From Bog-159 sp035541265 (lineage in GTDB: Bacteria; Acidobacteriota; Terriglobia; Bryobacterales; Bryobacteraceae), in NCBI GenBank assembly GCA_035541265.1, contig DATKNQ010000032.1, positions 1-37,144 of the forward strand: a stretch of 37,144 bases of DNA, read 5' to 3'. The notes below the pieces were generated by a model. That model searched no databases. It worked only from the letters and a program-made list of their open reading frames with translations, and was not told the DNA's origin. Positions 7,339-21,352 of the stretch are shown here, piece by piece. Position 1 is the stretch's first letter. The number at the start of each line of letters is the position of its first letter. The position numbers and the translations under genes are program-made.

Positions 7339-9756
7339 ATGCTTACTTTAAAGGAAAAATCTGAGACAAAGCGTTTGCCGATGATGCCTATTCGGGATGT
7401 AGTCATCTTCCCGTATATGATGACGCCCTTTGTGGTGGGGCGGGAATCGAGTGTGCGGGCTCTCGAAGAAGCCATGGCCGGCGACAAGAAAATCTTCTTG
7501 GCCACCCAGCACGACGCTTCGATTGACGAACCCAAGCCGAATGAAATCTATAGTGTGGGCACTGTCGTCAACATCGTCCAAAGTCTCAAGCTGCCCGACG
7601 GGAATATCAAGGTCCTGGTAGAAGGCGTGGAGCGAGCCAAGGTGGTTTCGGTCAGCGATGAGGAAGGTTTCTTCCGCGCCCTGGTGCGCACCTTCAACTT
7701 CAAGGTCGAGACCGGGCCGCAGCTCGATTCGCTCACCGGACGCGTCACATCCCTGTTCGAACAGTACGTCAAGCTGAGCCAGAACCTGAACTACGAAACC
7801 ATGATTGCCGCCATCCGCGTGGACGACGCCGGAAAGCTGGCGGATACGGTTGGCGCAAACCTGCAACTTACCATTGAGGAGAAGCAGGAACTGCTCGAGA
7901 TCTTCGATCCCGTCGACCGGCTGACGCGCGTGGCCGAAATGCTCGATATCGAAATCGAGAAGCTGAATGTGGATCGCACCATTCAGGGCCGCGTGAAGCG
8001 CCAGATGGAGAAGGCGCAAAAAGAGTACTACCTCAACGAAAAGATCAAGGCTATTCAGAAGGAGTTAGGCCGCGGCGAAAAGAGCGAGATCGATGAGCTG
8101 AAGAGGCGCATCGAGACCGCCGGCATGACCAAAGATGCGCAAGAGAAAGCCCTGGCGGAATTGAAGCGTCTGGAAAACATGCCGCCCATGTCGGCTGAAT
8201 CGACGGTTTCGCGCAACTATCTCGATTGGCTCCTGGCGGTGCCATGGAAGAAGAAATCCAAGGAAATCCGGGATCTCAAGTTCGCCGAGCAGGTTCTAGA
8301 GTCCGATCACTACGGGCTCGAAAAAATCAAAGAGCGCATTCTGGAATTCCTGGCGGTGCGCCGCTTGGTGAAGAATCCCAAGGGCTCGATCCTCTGTTTT
8401 GTGGGGCCTCCGGGCGTTGGCAAAACCTCGCTTGGCATGTCCATCGCCAAGGCGACCGGCCGCAAATTCGTGCGCATGTCTCTGGGCGGCGTGCGTGACG
8501 AGGCTGAAATTCGCGGGCACCGCCGCACCTACATCGGCGCGCTGCCCGGCCAGATCATTCAGATGATGAAGAAAGCGGGCACCCGGAATCCCGTATTCAT
8601 GCTGGATGAAATCGAAAAGATGTCCATGGATTTTCGCGGCGATCCGTCGGCCGCGCTGCTCGAAGTTCTGGACCCCGAGCAGAATTTTATGTTTGTTGAC
8701 CACTATCTGGATGTGGAGTATGATCTGAGTCAGGTCTTCTTCATCGCCACAGCCAACGTGCTGCATACGGTTCCGCCCGCCTTGCAGGATCGCATGGAGG
8801 TGATCCGGCTTTCCGGCTATACCGAACTGGAAAAGCTGGAGATCGCCAAGCGGTTTCTGGTTCGCAAACAGATCGAGCAGACCGGCCTGACCAACGGTGA
8901 GATCGAGTTCGCCGACGAAGGGTTGCAGGGGTTGATTCAGTATTACACGCGCGAAGCTGGCGTCCGGAACCTGGAGCGGGAAATCGGCAACGTGTGCCGG
9001 AAGATGGCCCGTAAGGTGGTCAACGCGCAGAGCGCCAAGGAGAAGAAGGCGCCCGAAAAGAGCGTCATTACCGGCGCCATCCTGCCGGATCTGCTGGGGC
9101 CGCAGCGCTTCCGCGATCTGCAGGCGGAGAAGAAAAACGAAATCGGCGCGGCGGTGGGTTTGGCCTGGACGGAAGTGGGCGGCCAGATCCTGACCACGGA
9201 AGCGACGCTGATGGAAGGCAAGGGTAAGCTGACGATCACCGGCAAACTCGGCGACGTGATGCAGGAATCCGCCCAGGCGGCCATGAGTTACATCCGCTCG
9301 CGCGCGCATCAGTTCGGCCTGCCGCGCGACTTCTACCGCAACCTGGATGTGCACGTGCACATTCCAGAAGGCGCCATCCCGAAGGATGGGCCGTCCGCCG
9401 GCATCACTATGGCAACCACCATCTGCAGCGCTCTGACCCGCATTCCAGTGCGCGGCGATGTGGCCATGACCGGCGAGATTACCCTGCGCGGTAAGGTGCT
9501 GGGCATCGGCGGATTGAAGGAGAAGTTACTGGCGGCCCACCGTCATGGAATTAACGAGGCCATCGTGCCGGCGGATAATGAGAAGGACCTGCCCGACATT
9601 CCGGAAAATATCCGAAACGAGATGAAGATACATTTCGTCGAGTCGATGGATCAGGTTCTCAAGATCGCTTTGGAGCGCGAGATCGTGGCACTGCCCATGC
9701 CTGCCGCGACTGGTGTGGAGGTTGCCGCGCAGCCCGAGGAAGTTGTCGCGCATTAA
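7339..9756 (+). CDS. lon: ATP-dependent protease La (Lon, LonA type)
   Basis: Lon is the cytoplasmic homo-hexameric AAA+ serine protease that degrades misfolded and regulatory proteins. The 805-residue product has the full LonA layout. The N-terminal substrate domain (LPMMPIRDVVIFPYMMTPF from residue 14) is followed by a long helical region near residues 200-290. The AAA+ module has Walker A GPPGVGKT at residues 356-363 and the usual VFMLDEIEKM Walker B. The protease domain carries the Ser686 (GPSAG) and Lys729 (GLKEK) dyad. The ATG at 7339 is preceded by GGAGA at good distance. It lies 88 bp after clpX, and its 3' end overlaps engB, the same clpX-lon-engB order found in Bacillus. The C-terminus ends in a short acidic/Ala tail. 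Confidence 0.98.
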   Translation: MLTLKEKSETKRLPMMPIRDVVIFPYMMTPFVVGRESSVRALEEAMAGDKKIFLATQHDASIDEPKPNEIYSVGTVVNIVQSLKLPDGNIKVLVEGVERAKVVSVSDEEGFFRALVRTFNFKVETGPQLDSLTGRVTSLFEQYVKLSQNLNYETMIAAIRVDDAGKLADTVGANLQLTIEEKQELLEIFDPVDRLTRVAEMLDIEIEKLNVDRTIQGRVKRQMEKAQKEYYLNEKIKAIQKELGRGEKSEIDELKRRIETAGMTKDAQEKALAELKRLENMPPMSAESTVSRNYLDWLLAVPWKKKSKEIRDLKFAEQVLESDHYGLEKIKERILEFLAVRRLVKNPKGSILCFVGPPGVGKTSLGMSIAKATGRKFVRMSLGGVRDEAEIRGHRRTYIGALPGQIIQMMKKAGTRNPVFMLDEIEKMSMDFRGDPSAALLEVLDPEQNFMFVDHYLDVEYDLSQVFFIATANVLHTVPPALQDRMEVIRLSGYTELEKLEIAKRFLVRKQIEQTGLTNGEIEFADEGLQGLIQYYTREAGVRNLEREIGNVCRKMARKVVNAQSAKEKKAPEKSVITGAILPDLLGPQRFRDLQAEKKNEIGAAVGLAWTEVGGQILTTEATLMEGKGKLTITGKLGDVMQESAQAAMSYIRSRAHQFGLPRDFYRNLDVHVHIPEGAIPKDGPSAGITMATTICSALTRIPVRGDVAMTGEITLRGKVLGIGGLKEKLLAAHRHGINEAIVPADNEKDLPDIPENIRNEMKIHFVESMDQVLKIALEREIVALPMPAATGVEVAAQPEEVVAH

Positions 9757-10287
9757 AGTTGAGAGCACTTTTGTAGCATCAGCAGCGGCGCCGGAACAGT
9801 TTCCAGCCGGTGACTTGCCTGAAATCGCTTTCTTAGGGAGAAGTAACGTCGGAAAGTCCAGCCTGATTAACGCCCTGGCCGGGCGCAAAGGGCTGGCTTT
9901 CACCAGTAGCACTCCGGGTCGCACACAGACGGTCAGTTTTTTCCGAATCAACGGCTCGCTTTATTTCGTCGATTTCCCGGGGTACGGTTACGCCCGGGTC
10001 CCCAAGGAGCGGACCGGCGCCTGGCGCGGCCTCATCGAGAGCTACCTGTCAAAACGAGAAACGCTGGGTCTTTGCTTCCTGATCCTGGACGCCCGCAGGG
10101 GCTGGATGGATCGCGATCTGCAATTGAAGGAATGGCTCGAAGTGCACAACCGGCGATATCAAGTCGTCGCCACCAAGATGGATAAGTTGAATCAATCGGA
10201 ACAAGGGCAGGGCCTGACGCGCATCCGCAAGGAGAACGTCGAACCGCTGCCATTCTCGGCCTCCACGGGCCGGGGAGTGAGGGAACT

Positions 10288-11814
<1,527 letters not shown>

Positions 11815-11820
11815 TTCACT

Positions 11821-12273
11821 ATGCATGTGGTCTCGGAACAGCAGTACCTCAAAACCACCTGCGAACCGGAGTGCGAGTTCGATCGCGGCACGCTGATCAA
11901 GCGCAACGCGGGCGAACCCCTGCACGGTCTCATGATCGCAGCCGTTTCCGTCCGTTTGCACGAGCGGCGTGAGCAGTCTCGGATCCAGGTGTTACCCATC
12001 CAGCGGATTCACATGGCGCCAGGCCAGTACGCCGTTCCCGATCTTTGTGTTTACCGGCAGCCGGCGCCGCGCGATCCGATCCCTGCCGTGCCGCCCTTCC
12101 TCGCCATCGAAATCCTGTCCCCCGAAGACCGCATGAGCCGCGTGCGCAAGAAGATCGATGAATATTCGGCGTCTCCTACGATACGCCCGCCGGTGAAGGA
12201 CGGCGTGCTGCGCACCGCAGCCCCCGCCATTGAAGTTCCGCTCGCCGATCTGTTCCAAGCGCTCGATGAATAG
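11821..12273 (+). CDS. Uma2-family (DUF820) protein with internal deletion
   Basis: Uma2 proteins have a PD-(D/E)XK nuclease fold and are abundant in Acidobacteriota and cyanobacteria, with no settled role. The 150-residue product keeps the N-terminal part (EQQYLKTTCEPECEFDRGTL), the catalytic-type Asp in YAVPDLCVY and the Glu in PPFLAIEILSPEDRMSRVRKK. After KKIDEY the usual segment containing VPYVWVIDP and the following strand is missing. Ten unrelated residues lead straight into KDGVLRTAAPAIEVPLADLF, which is standard for the family C-terminus. About 20 residues are lost in frame overall, so the fold is probably incomplete and this may be a decaying gene. ATG at 11821 lies 6 bp after rho, and its stop overlaps the hemH start. 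Confidence 0.72.
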   Translation: MHVVSEQQYLKTTCEPECEFDRGTLIKRNAGEPLHGLMIAAVSVRLHERREQSRIQVLPIQRIHMAPGQYAVPDLCVYRQPAPRDPIPAVPPFLAIEILSPEDRMSRVRKKIDEYSASPTIRPPVKDGVLRTAAPAIEVPLADLFQALDE

Positions 12274-13282
12274 CGGCGATGCCATCCTGGTGCTCTCCTT
12301 CGGCGGTCCCGACCGGCGGGAAGAGGTCATCCCGTTTCTCGAAAACGTTCTCCGCGGCCGGCCCGTCCCGCGCGAACGTATGCTCGAAGTCGCCGAGCAT
12401 TATTACCACTTCGGCGGCAAGAGTCCCATCAACGATCAGAACCGCGCGCTGATCGCCGCCCTCCGCGAAGTGCTCGCCGCGGCCGGTTCGCCCGTGCCCG
12501 TCTACTGGGGCAATCGCAACTGGCATCCCTTTCTGGTGGAAACGCTGCGCCAGATGGCCGCCGATGGCGTTCGGCGCGCTTTCGCCTTCGTCACTTCCGC
12601 TTATAGTTCCTATTCCGGCTGCCGCCAGTATCTCGAGGATATCGCGCGCGCCCGCGAAGCCCTGGGACCCGCCGCCCCAGAGGTCCTGAAGCTGCGCGTC
12701 TTTTACAATCACCCCGGCTTCATCGATCCCATGGCCGATCGTGTCCGCGCCGCGCTCGACACTTTCCCGCCGGAGCGCCGCGCTGGCGCCGCCCTGGTTT
12801 TCACCGCGCATAGCATCCCGGTATCCATGGCCGAGACGAGCCGCTATGTCGAGCAGGTGGAGGAAGCCTGCCGGCTGGTCGCCGAACGCGTGGGCCGCGC
12901 CGATTATTGCCTGGTCTATCAGAGCCGCAGCGGCGCGCCAGGCCAACCCTGGCTGGGCCCCGATATTCTGGACTATCTTCGCCAGCTCGCCTCGGCGGCA
13001 TCCTCCCGCGATGTAATTCTGGCGCCGGTCGGATTCATCTCCGACCACATGGAAGTGGTCTACGACTTAGATACCGAGGCCGCCGTCTTATGCCGGAAGT
13101 CAGGGTTGAACATGGTGCGGGCCGGCACGGTAGGTGCCGACCCCCGCTTCGCCGCCATGATCTACGAACTGGTCTGCGAACGGCTTGGAGAAACGCCGCC
13201 ACGAGCTCTCGGTAGTCTGGGAGTTGGCCAAGACCTTTGTCCGGCAGACTGCTGCCCTGGCGCCCGTCCCCGGCGTCCCTGA
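12266..13282 (+). CDS. hemH: Ferrochelatase (protoporphyrin or coproporphyrin)
   Basis: The product inserts ferrous iron into a porphyrin at the end of heme synthesis. The 338-residue protein has the N-terminal LVLSFGGPDRREEVIPFLEN, the PVYWGNRNW region, the metal-site histidine in VFTAHSIP and the conserved glutamate in GFISDHMEVVYDLD. A cysteine sits in YSSYSGCRQY, and three more cluster in the C-terminal tail (LCPADCCPG). Some bacterial ferrochelatases use one internal and three C-terminal cysteines to hold a [2Fe-2S] cluster, so that is possible here. The ATG at 12266 overlaps the Uma2 stop by 8 bp and begins exactly where homology starts. No other heme genes are adjacent. Sequence alone does not tell which porphyrin it uses. 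Confidence 0.93.
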   Translation: MNSGDAILVLSFGGPDRREEVIPFLENVLRGRPVPRERMLEVAEHYYHFGGKSPINDQNRALIAALREVLAAAGSPVPVYWGNRNWHPFLVETLRQMAADGVRRAFAFVTSAYSSYSGCRQYLEDIARAREALGPAAPEVLKLRVFYNHPGFIDPMADRVRAALDTFPPERRAGAALVFTAHSIPVSMAETSRYVEQVEEACRLVAERVGRADYCLVYQSRSGAPGQPWLGPDILDYLRQLASAASSRDVILAPVGFISDHMEVVYDLDTEAAVLCRKSGLNMVRAGTVGADPRFAAMIYELVCERLGETPPRALGSLGVGQDLCPADCCPGARPRRP

Positions 13283-13342
13283 CTCGGCTGAGACTTTTTC
13301 ACCGCCCTCACCACTAACAAATCGCAATCCGAAGAAATGTAG

Positions 13343-15919
13343 ATGTGGCGGCATGTGATGGACGATCAAAGCGTCATTCGCGAGTTTCTTATTGAAAGCA
13401 ATGAAAACCTGATCCGTCTGGACCAGGAAATGGTAGAGATCGAGAAACGCCCGCGAGACCCTCAATTACTGGCTAGCATATTCCGTACCATTCATACCAT
13501 TAAAGGAACCTGTGGATTCCTGGGTTTCTCCTCCCTCGAAGCAGTAGCGCATCTTACAGAAGATATTCTTAGCCAGTTGCGCGACGGCAAACGCGAGCTT
13601 ACGCACGAGCTAGTAACTCTGATTCTGGAAGCCGTCGACGTTGTCAAAACGATCCTGGTTTCCATCGAAACTACCGGCCAGGAGGGGACCGAGACTTACG
13701 GCGATCTGCGCAAGCGCCTGGAGGCCGTATCGGCTCAAACCAAGGCCGTGGCTCCGCCGCCTCCCCCGGAACCCGAAAAGCCAGTCGCGCAGCGGGGACC
13801 CTCGGTGGCCGATTCCACCATCCGCGTAGATGTGGGCCTGCTCGACAAGCTCATGAATCTGGTGGGGGAACTGGTGCTCGCCCGCAACCAGATCCTCCAG
13901 TTCAATGCCCACCAGGAAGACGGCACCCTGAACGCCACCTCGCAGCGCCTGAACCTGATCACCACCGAACTCCAGGAAGGCGTGATGAAGACGCGCATGC
14001 AGCCCATTGGTGTGGTCTGGAACAAGCTGCCGCGCGTGGTGCGCGATATGGCCACCTCCTTCGGCAAGCAGATTCAGCTTGAAATGGACGGCGCCGATAC
14101 GGAACTGGACAAAACCATCATCGAAGCGATCAAAGATCCGCTGATGCACATCGTGCGCAACTGTTGCGATCACGGCATCGAAAAACCCGATGTCCGCGTC
14201 CGCAAGGGCAAGCCGGCCCAAGGCAAGCTGACCCTGCGCGCCTTCCACGAGGGCGGTCAGGTGAACATCGAAATCTCCGACGATGGCGCCGGAATCGATG
14301 TGCAGGTGCTGAAGACTAAGGCGGTGCAGCGCGGCTTGATCCGCGGCGAGCAGGCCGAACGCATGACCGAGCGGGAGGCCCTGGCGCTCGTCTTTCTGCC
14401 CGGCTTCTCCACGGCAGCCGAAGTCACCAGCGTCAGCGGACGCGGCGTCGGCATGGACGTCGTCAAGACCAACATTGAGAAGATCGGCGGCGTGGTGGAC
14501 CTGGTCAGCCGTCCGGGTGAGGGGACCACCCTGAAGCTGAAAATCCCACTCACCCTCGCGATCATTCCCGGCCTGGTGGTCACCCTGAAAGAGAGGCGTT
14601 CGACGCCGCGCAGCCTGACCGGCGTGGGGATGCGCTACGTAATCCCGCAAGTGAGCCTGCTCGAATTGATCCGCCTGGAAGGCGACGCCGGAAAGCGCCA
14701 GATCGAACGAATTCACGATACGCCCTTCTATCGCCGGCGGGGCGCGCTGCTGCCGCTGGTCTATTTGGCGGATGTTCTGCAATCCGGTCTGCCGATCGAT
14801 TCGGGCGTCGTCAACATCGTGGTCTTGCAAGCCGAGGACCGCCAATTCGGCCTGGTGGTGGACGGCATTTCCGACACGCAGGAGATCGTCGTGAAACCGC
14901 TCGGCAAACAACTCAAGGGTTTGAACTGTTACGCCGGCGCCACTATCATGGGCGATGGCCGCGTGGCGCTCATCCTGGACGTTTCCGGCATCGCCCAATT
15001 GTCTGGCGTGGTGCAGGATTCGCACGAGAAAGCCAGGGTCGAAACCGCCACCGGGGATCACGCCGGGAGCGCGCGCCAGACCTATCTGCTGTTCCGCGCC
15101 GGCGCGTTTGAGCGGCTGGCGGTGCCCCTTTCCCTTGTGGCGCGCCTCGAAGAGATCCCGCTATCGAAGATCGAACATGCCGGCGGCAAACGCGTCGTAC
15201 AATACCGCGGGCGGATTCTGCAACTGGCGTCGCTGGCCCCCATTCTGGATCCAGGCACGGCCGACACCGCTGCGCTGCAGGACCCGGCGCAGGTGGTCGT
15301 CTTCAACAATGGAGAGCGCACCATCGGCATCCTGGTGGACCTGATTCTGGATATTGTCGAGGACCAGGTCACTGTCCGCCAGACTGCCGCGCGCCAGGGG
15401 CTGCTGGGATCTGCGGTGGTCTGCAAGAAAGTGACGGATCTGTTGGATCTGCACGCCGTGATTCAGGCCGCCGATGCGGGCTGGTTCAGCGGCCCGGATG
15501 CGCAGCGCGCCAGCGGTGCCACCGTCATGGTCGCGGAGCATTCCGCCTTCGTACGCAGCCTGGTGCGCAACTCGCTGGAGATGGCCGGCTATTCCGTGGT
15601 GGAAACGGCCGACACGCAAGCCGCCCTACGCGAACTGGAGCGCCGCAAGATCGACGTGGTGCTGGCCGGTCTCGACCTGCCGTCCGATGGCGGCCATGGT
15701 CTTCTGGCGCAGATGCGGCGCTTGCCCGGGTTGGCGCAGGTTCCCGCTCTGGCCCTGCTCGACAGCGCCGAGCAGGCCCAGGCGTTCCAGGAGCATCCGC
15801 AAGGCTTTTCCGGCTGCCAGCTGAAGTTCGACCGGGAAGCCATGCTGCGTTCGCTAGCCAGGCTGGCCAACGTAGTCGGAACGCCGGAGGCGCTAGCGCC
15901 CACCGGGGAGAGGAATTGA
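13343..15919 (+). CDS. cheA: Chemotaxis histidine kinase CheA with degenerate receiver domain
   Basis: CheA autophosphorylates in receptor arrays. The 858-residue product begins with a P1 Hpt domain; His51 lies in TIHTIKGTCGFLGF. A Pro-rich linker (PPPPPEPEKP near residue 135) replaces any recognisable P2 domain. Next come the P3 dimerisation helix (MNLVGELVLARNQ), the P4 ATPase (RNCCDHGIE, DDGAGID, GRGVGMDVV), a P5 CheW-like domain and a second CheW-like domain (about residues 580-715). Residues 727-845 form a receiver fold in which the acidic pair is Glu732-His733 and the phospho-acceptor position is Gly776, so it should not be phosphorylated. ATG 13343 is used; ATG 13358 is an equally possible start. 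cheW follows immediately. This is the first gene of a cheA-cheW-cheR-MBL-receptor operon. Confidence 0.95.
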   Translation: MWRHVMDDQSVIREFLIESNENLIRLDQEMVEIEKRPRDPQLLASIFRTIHTIKGTCGFLGFSSLEAVAHLTEDILSQLRDGKRELTHELVTLILEAVDVVKTILVSIETTGQEGTETYGDLRKRLEAVSAQTKAVAPPPPPEPEKPVAQRGPSVADSTIRVDVGLLDKLMNLVGELVLARNQILQFNAHQEDGTLNATSQRLNLITTELQEGVMKTRMQPIGVVWNKLPRVVRDMATSFGKQIQLEMDGADTELDKTIIEAIKDPLMHIVRNCCDHGIEKPDVRVRKGKPAQGKLTLRAFHEGGQVNIEISDDGAGIDVQVLKTKAVQRGLIRGEQAERMTEREALALVFLPGFSTAAEVTSVSGRGVGMDVVKTNIEKIGGVVDLVSRPGEGTTLKLKIPLTLAIIPGLVVTLKERRSTPRSLTGVGMRYVIPQVSLLELIRLEGDAGKRQIERIHDTPFYRRRGALLPLVYLADVLQSGLPIDSGVVNIVVLQAEDRQFGLVVDGISDTQEIVVKPLGKQLKGLNCYAGATIMGDGRVALILDVSGIAQLSGVVQDSHEKARVETATGDHAGSARQTYLLFRAGAFERLAVPLSLVARLEEIPLSKIEHAGGKRVVQYRGRILQLASLAPILDPGTADTAALQDPAQVVVFNNGERTIGILVDLILDIVEDQVTVRQTAARQGLLGSAVVCKKVTDLLDLHAVIQAADAGWFSGPDAQRASGATVMVAEHSAFVRSLVRNSLEMAGYSVVETADTQAALRELERRKIDVVLAGLDLPSDGGHGLLAQMRRLPGLAQVPALALLDSAEQAQAFQEHPQGFSGCQLKFDREAMLRSLARLANVVGTPEALAPTGERN

Positions 15920-15924
15920 AATCT

Positions 15925-16404
15925 ATGAGCGCTCTACAATCCACCGCCGGGGCCGAAACCGCCCGCGCCAGCCGGGAGTATGCCACCTTCTTCGTGGATG
16001 GCCTGTTCTTTGGCATCGATGTGCTGCAGGTCCAGGAAGTGTTGCGCTACCAGGAGATGACCCAGGTACCGCTGGCTCCGGCGGTGATTGAGGGACTCAT
16101 CAACCTGCGCGGCCAGATCGTCACCGCCCTGGACATGCGCGGGCGGCTGAAGCTGCGCCCCCGCGCCGAGGGCCAAACGCCTATGAACACCGTCGTCCGC
16201 ACCAAGGAAGGCACCGCCGTCAGCCTGCTGGTGGACGAGATCGGGGATGTGGTCGAGGTGGACACGGAAGCCTTCGAGCCAGTGCCGGACAACGTGGACC
16301 CCGCCGCGCGAGATCTGCTGCAAGGGGTGTACAAGCTCAAGGATCGCCTGCTGCTGATCCTGGATACAGAGAAGACCATCGATATCGCGGCTAGTGTTGC
16401 CTGA
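15925..16404 (+). CDS. cheW: Chemotaxis coupling protein CheW
   Basis: CheW links receptor tips to CheA in chemosensory arrays. The 159-residue protein has the two-barrel CheW fold: YATFFVDGLFFGIDVLQVQE at the start, then EGLINLRGQIVTALDMRGRL around residues 52-71, and VSLLVDEIGDVVEV near residue 95. The ATG at 15925 is preceded by GAGAGGA at 15908-15914 with good spacing. A TTG at 15916 is in frame but too close to that site. The start lies 5 bp after the cheA stop, so the two genes are co-translated. Nothing is odd in the protein; the coupling role is secure. Confidence 0.95.
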   Translation: MSALQSTAGAETARASREYATFFVDGLFFGIDVLQVQEVLRYQEMTQVPLAPAVIEGLINLRGQIVTALDMRGRLKLRPRAEGQTPMNTVVRTKEGTAVSLLVDEIGDVVEVDTEAFEPVPDNVDPAARDLLQGVYKLKDRLLLILDTEKTIDIAASVA

Positions 16405-16455
16405 ACGCGCCCTGCTCACGGGCGCACCTTGCGGGCATGCTGGGAGAATCCGACA

Positions 16456-17079
16456 TTGGCATTCACTTTCTTCTTTCGAGACCAGCAAGTACTGGAGCGG
16501 GTGGTGGAGCACATCCTTCCCACCCTTGCGGGACGCAGCCATCCGCGCATCTGGGACGCCGGCGTGGCCATGGGGCAGGAGCCTTACACGCTTTCGATCA
16601 TGTTTGCCGAGCGCATGGGACACTTCGCGTTCAAAAACCTGCGCATCGACGCGACCGATGTGGAAAGCACCGGCCAGTTCGCCCAGATCATCGAGGGAGG
16701 CTTATACCCGCGGGAGGAACTATCGCGTTTGCCGGACGGCATCCTGGACAAGTATTTCGAACCGAACGGCAAACCCGGGTACTTTCGCTTGATTGACGAC
16801 ATCCGGCGGCCAGTCGCGTACCGGTGTCACGACCTTCTGTCGTTCCAGGAAATAGGCCAGGGATATTCATTGGTCTTGTGCAAGAACGTGCTGCTGCACT
16901 TCCAGCCGCACGAGCGGATCGAAGTGCTTAAAATGTTTCACCGCGCTCTGGCGCCCGGCGGATTGTTTGCCAGCGAATGGACGCAGGAGATGCCGGCGGA
17001 ACTCGCGCCCCTGTTCCAGCGCGCGATTCCCGACGGACAGGTATTCCGCAAAGTGGAGGCCGGTGAATGCGAATCGTGA
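16456..17079 (+). CDS. cheR: CheR-type methyltransferase lacking the N-terminal domain
   Basis: CheR methylates glutamates in chemoreceptors using SAM. This 207-residue product corresponds to the catalytic domain only. It has IWDAGVAMGQEPYTLSI near residues 28-44 (SAM site), NLRIDATDVESTGQFAQIIE, the conserved GGLYP, YFRLIDDIRRPV, and SLVLCKNVLLHF with the post-motif. The usual helical N-terminal domain of about 80 residues, which contacts receptors, is absent, as in a known short CheR-like group starting with TFFFRD. The TTG at 16456 is chosen for a GGGAG site about 10 nt upstream and because homology starts there; a TTG at 16429 is possible. The stop overlaps the next gene by 13 bp. No cheB methylesterase is present in the window. 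Confidence 0.87.
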   Translation: MAFTFFFRDQQVLERVVEHILPTLAGRSHPRIWDAGVAMGQEPYTLSIMFAERMGHFAFKNLRIDATDVESTGQFAQIIEGGLYPREELSRLPDGILDKYFEPNGKPGYFRLIDDIRRPVAYRCHDLLSFQEIGQGYSLVLCKNVLLHFQPHERIEVLKMFHRALAPGGLFASEWTQEMPAELAPLFQRAIPDGQVFRKVEAGECES

Positions 17080-17714
17080 TCTTGGAGAACAGCGGCCAGG
17101 TCTATACGTCCCAGGTTTACCTGGTGCTCGGCGATGCTAGCCGGATGAAGGATCTCAACACGCTGGTGGACGTGGGCCAGGATCCGGCCGTCCTCGCGAG
17201 TATCGAGCGGGCGCCCACCGGGGTCGGCAAATGGCCCGTGGAGCAAGTGGTGCTGACGCACAGTCATTCCGATCATTGCGCTCTGCTGCCAAGGATCCGC
17301 GCGGTGTTCGATCCCAAGGTGTTCGCGTTTTCTCCGAACATTGATGGCGTGGACTGTGTGCTGAGCGACGGAGACACCATCAAAATGGGCGACGAGTATT
17401 TCGAGGTGATCCATACGCCGGGTCACAGCAGCGACTCGATCTGCCTTTACAACCAGGCGGAGGGCGTCCTCTTCGCCGGCGACACTCCCCTGCTGATCGC
17501 GTCGCCAAACGGCACGTATGAGCCGGAGTTCCTGGCGGCGCTGGAGAAGTTGTGCACGCGTGATGTGCGGCGGATGTACTTCGGGCACGGTGCCCCGCTG
17601 ACCGAACGTTGCAACGAGAGGCTGCGTGAGTCGCAGAGGATGGCCGCCGCGGGCTCGTCGGCCGTGAGAAAGCAAGAGCGGATCAAGAACTTGGCGCCGG
17701 TGATGGCGCAGTAA
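17067..17714 (+). CDS. Metallo-beta-lactamase-fold protein in chemosensory operon
   Basis: This 215-residue cytoplasmic protein has the MBL metal site: THSHSDH near residues 64-70, His in HTPGHSSDS near 116, Asp in FAGDTPL near 135 and His in FGHGAPL near 173. It could be a hydrolase (glyoxalase II- or lactonase-like) or a dimetal sensor. Treponema denticola encodes a di-iron MBL-fold oxygen sensor (ODP) in a chemotaxis operon, so a sensory role here is plausible by analogy. The present metal motif is the ordinary HxHxDH type, however, and not the flavodiiron HxExDH. It overlaps cheR by 13 bp, has GGAGG upstream of the ATG, and lies 29 bp before the receptor gene, so it is a true operon member. 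Confidence 0.88.
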   Translation: MRIVILENSGQVYTSQVYLVLGDASRMKDLNTLVDVGQDPAVLASIERAPTGVGKWPVEQVVLTHSHSDHCALLPRIRAVFDPKVFAFSPNIDGVDCVLSDGDTIKMGDEYFEVIHTPGHSSDSICLYNQAEGVLFAGDTPLLIASPNGTYEPEFLAALEKLCTRDVRRMYFGHGAPLTERCNERLRESQRMAAAGSSAVRKQERIKNLAPVMAQ

Positions 17715-17743
17715 CGCAATCGGAATATAAAGGAGCAAAGACA

Positions 17744-21343
<3,600 letters not shown>

Positions 21344-21352
21344 GGTGGTCGG

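Noticed and set aside
13610..15061. A 483-codon open frame on the minus strand
   Set aside because: It lies wholly antisense to the conserved cheA gene, has a His/Asp/Gln-rich composition expected from the complementary frame of high-GC coding DNA, and resembles no family.
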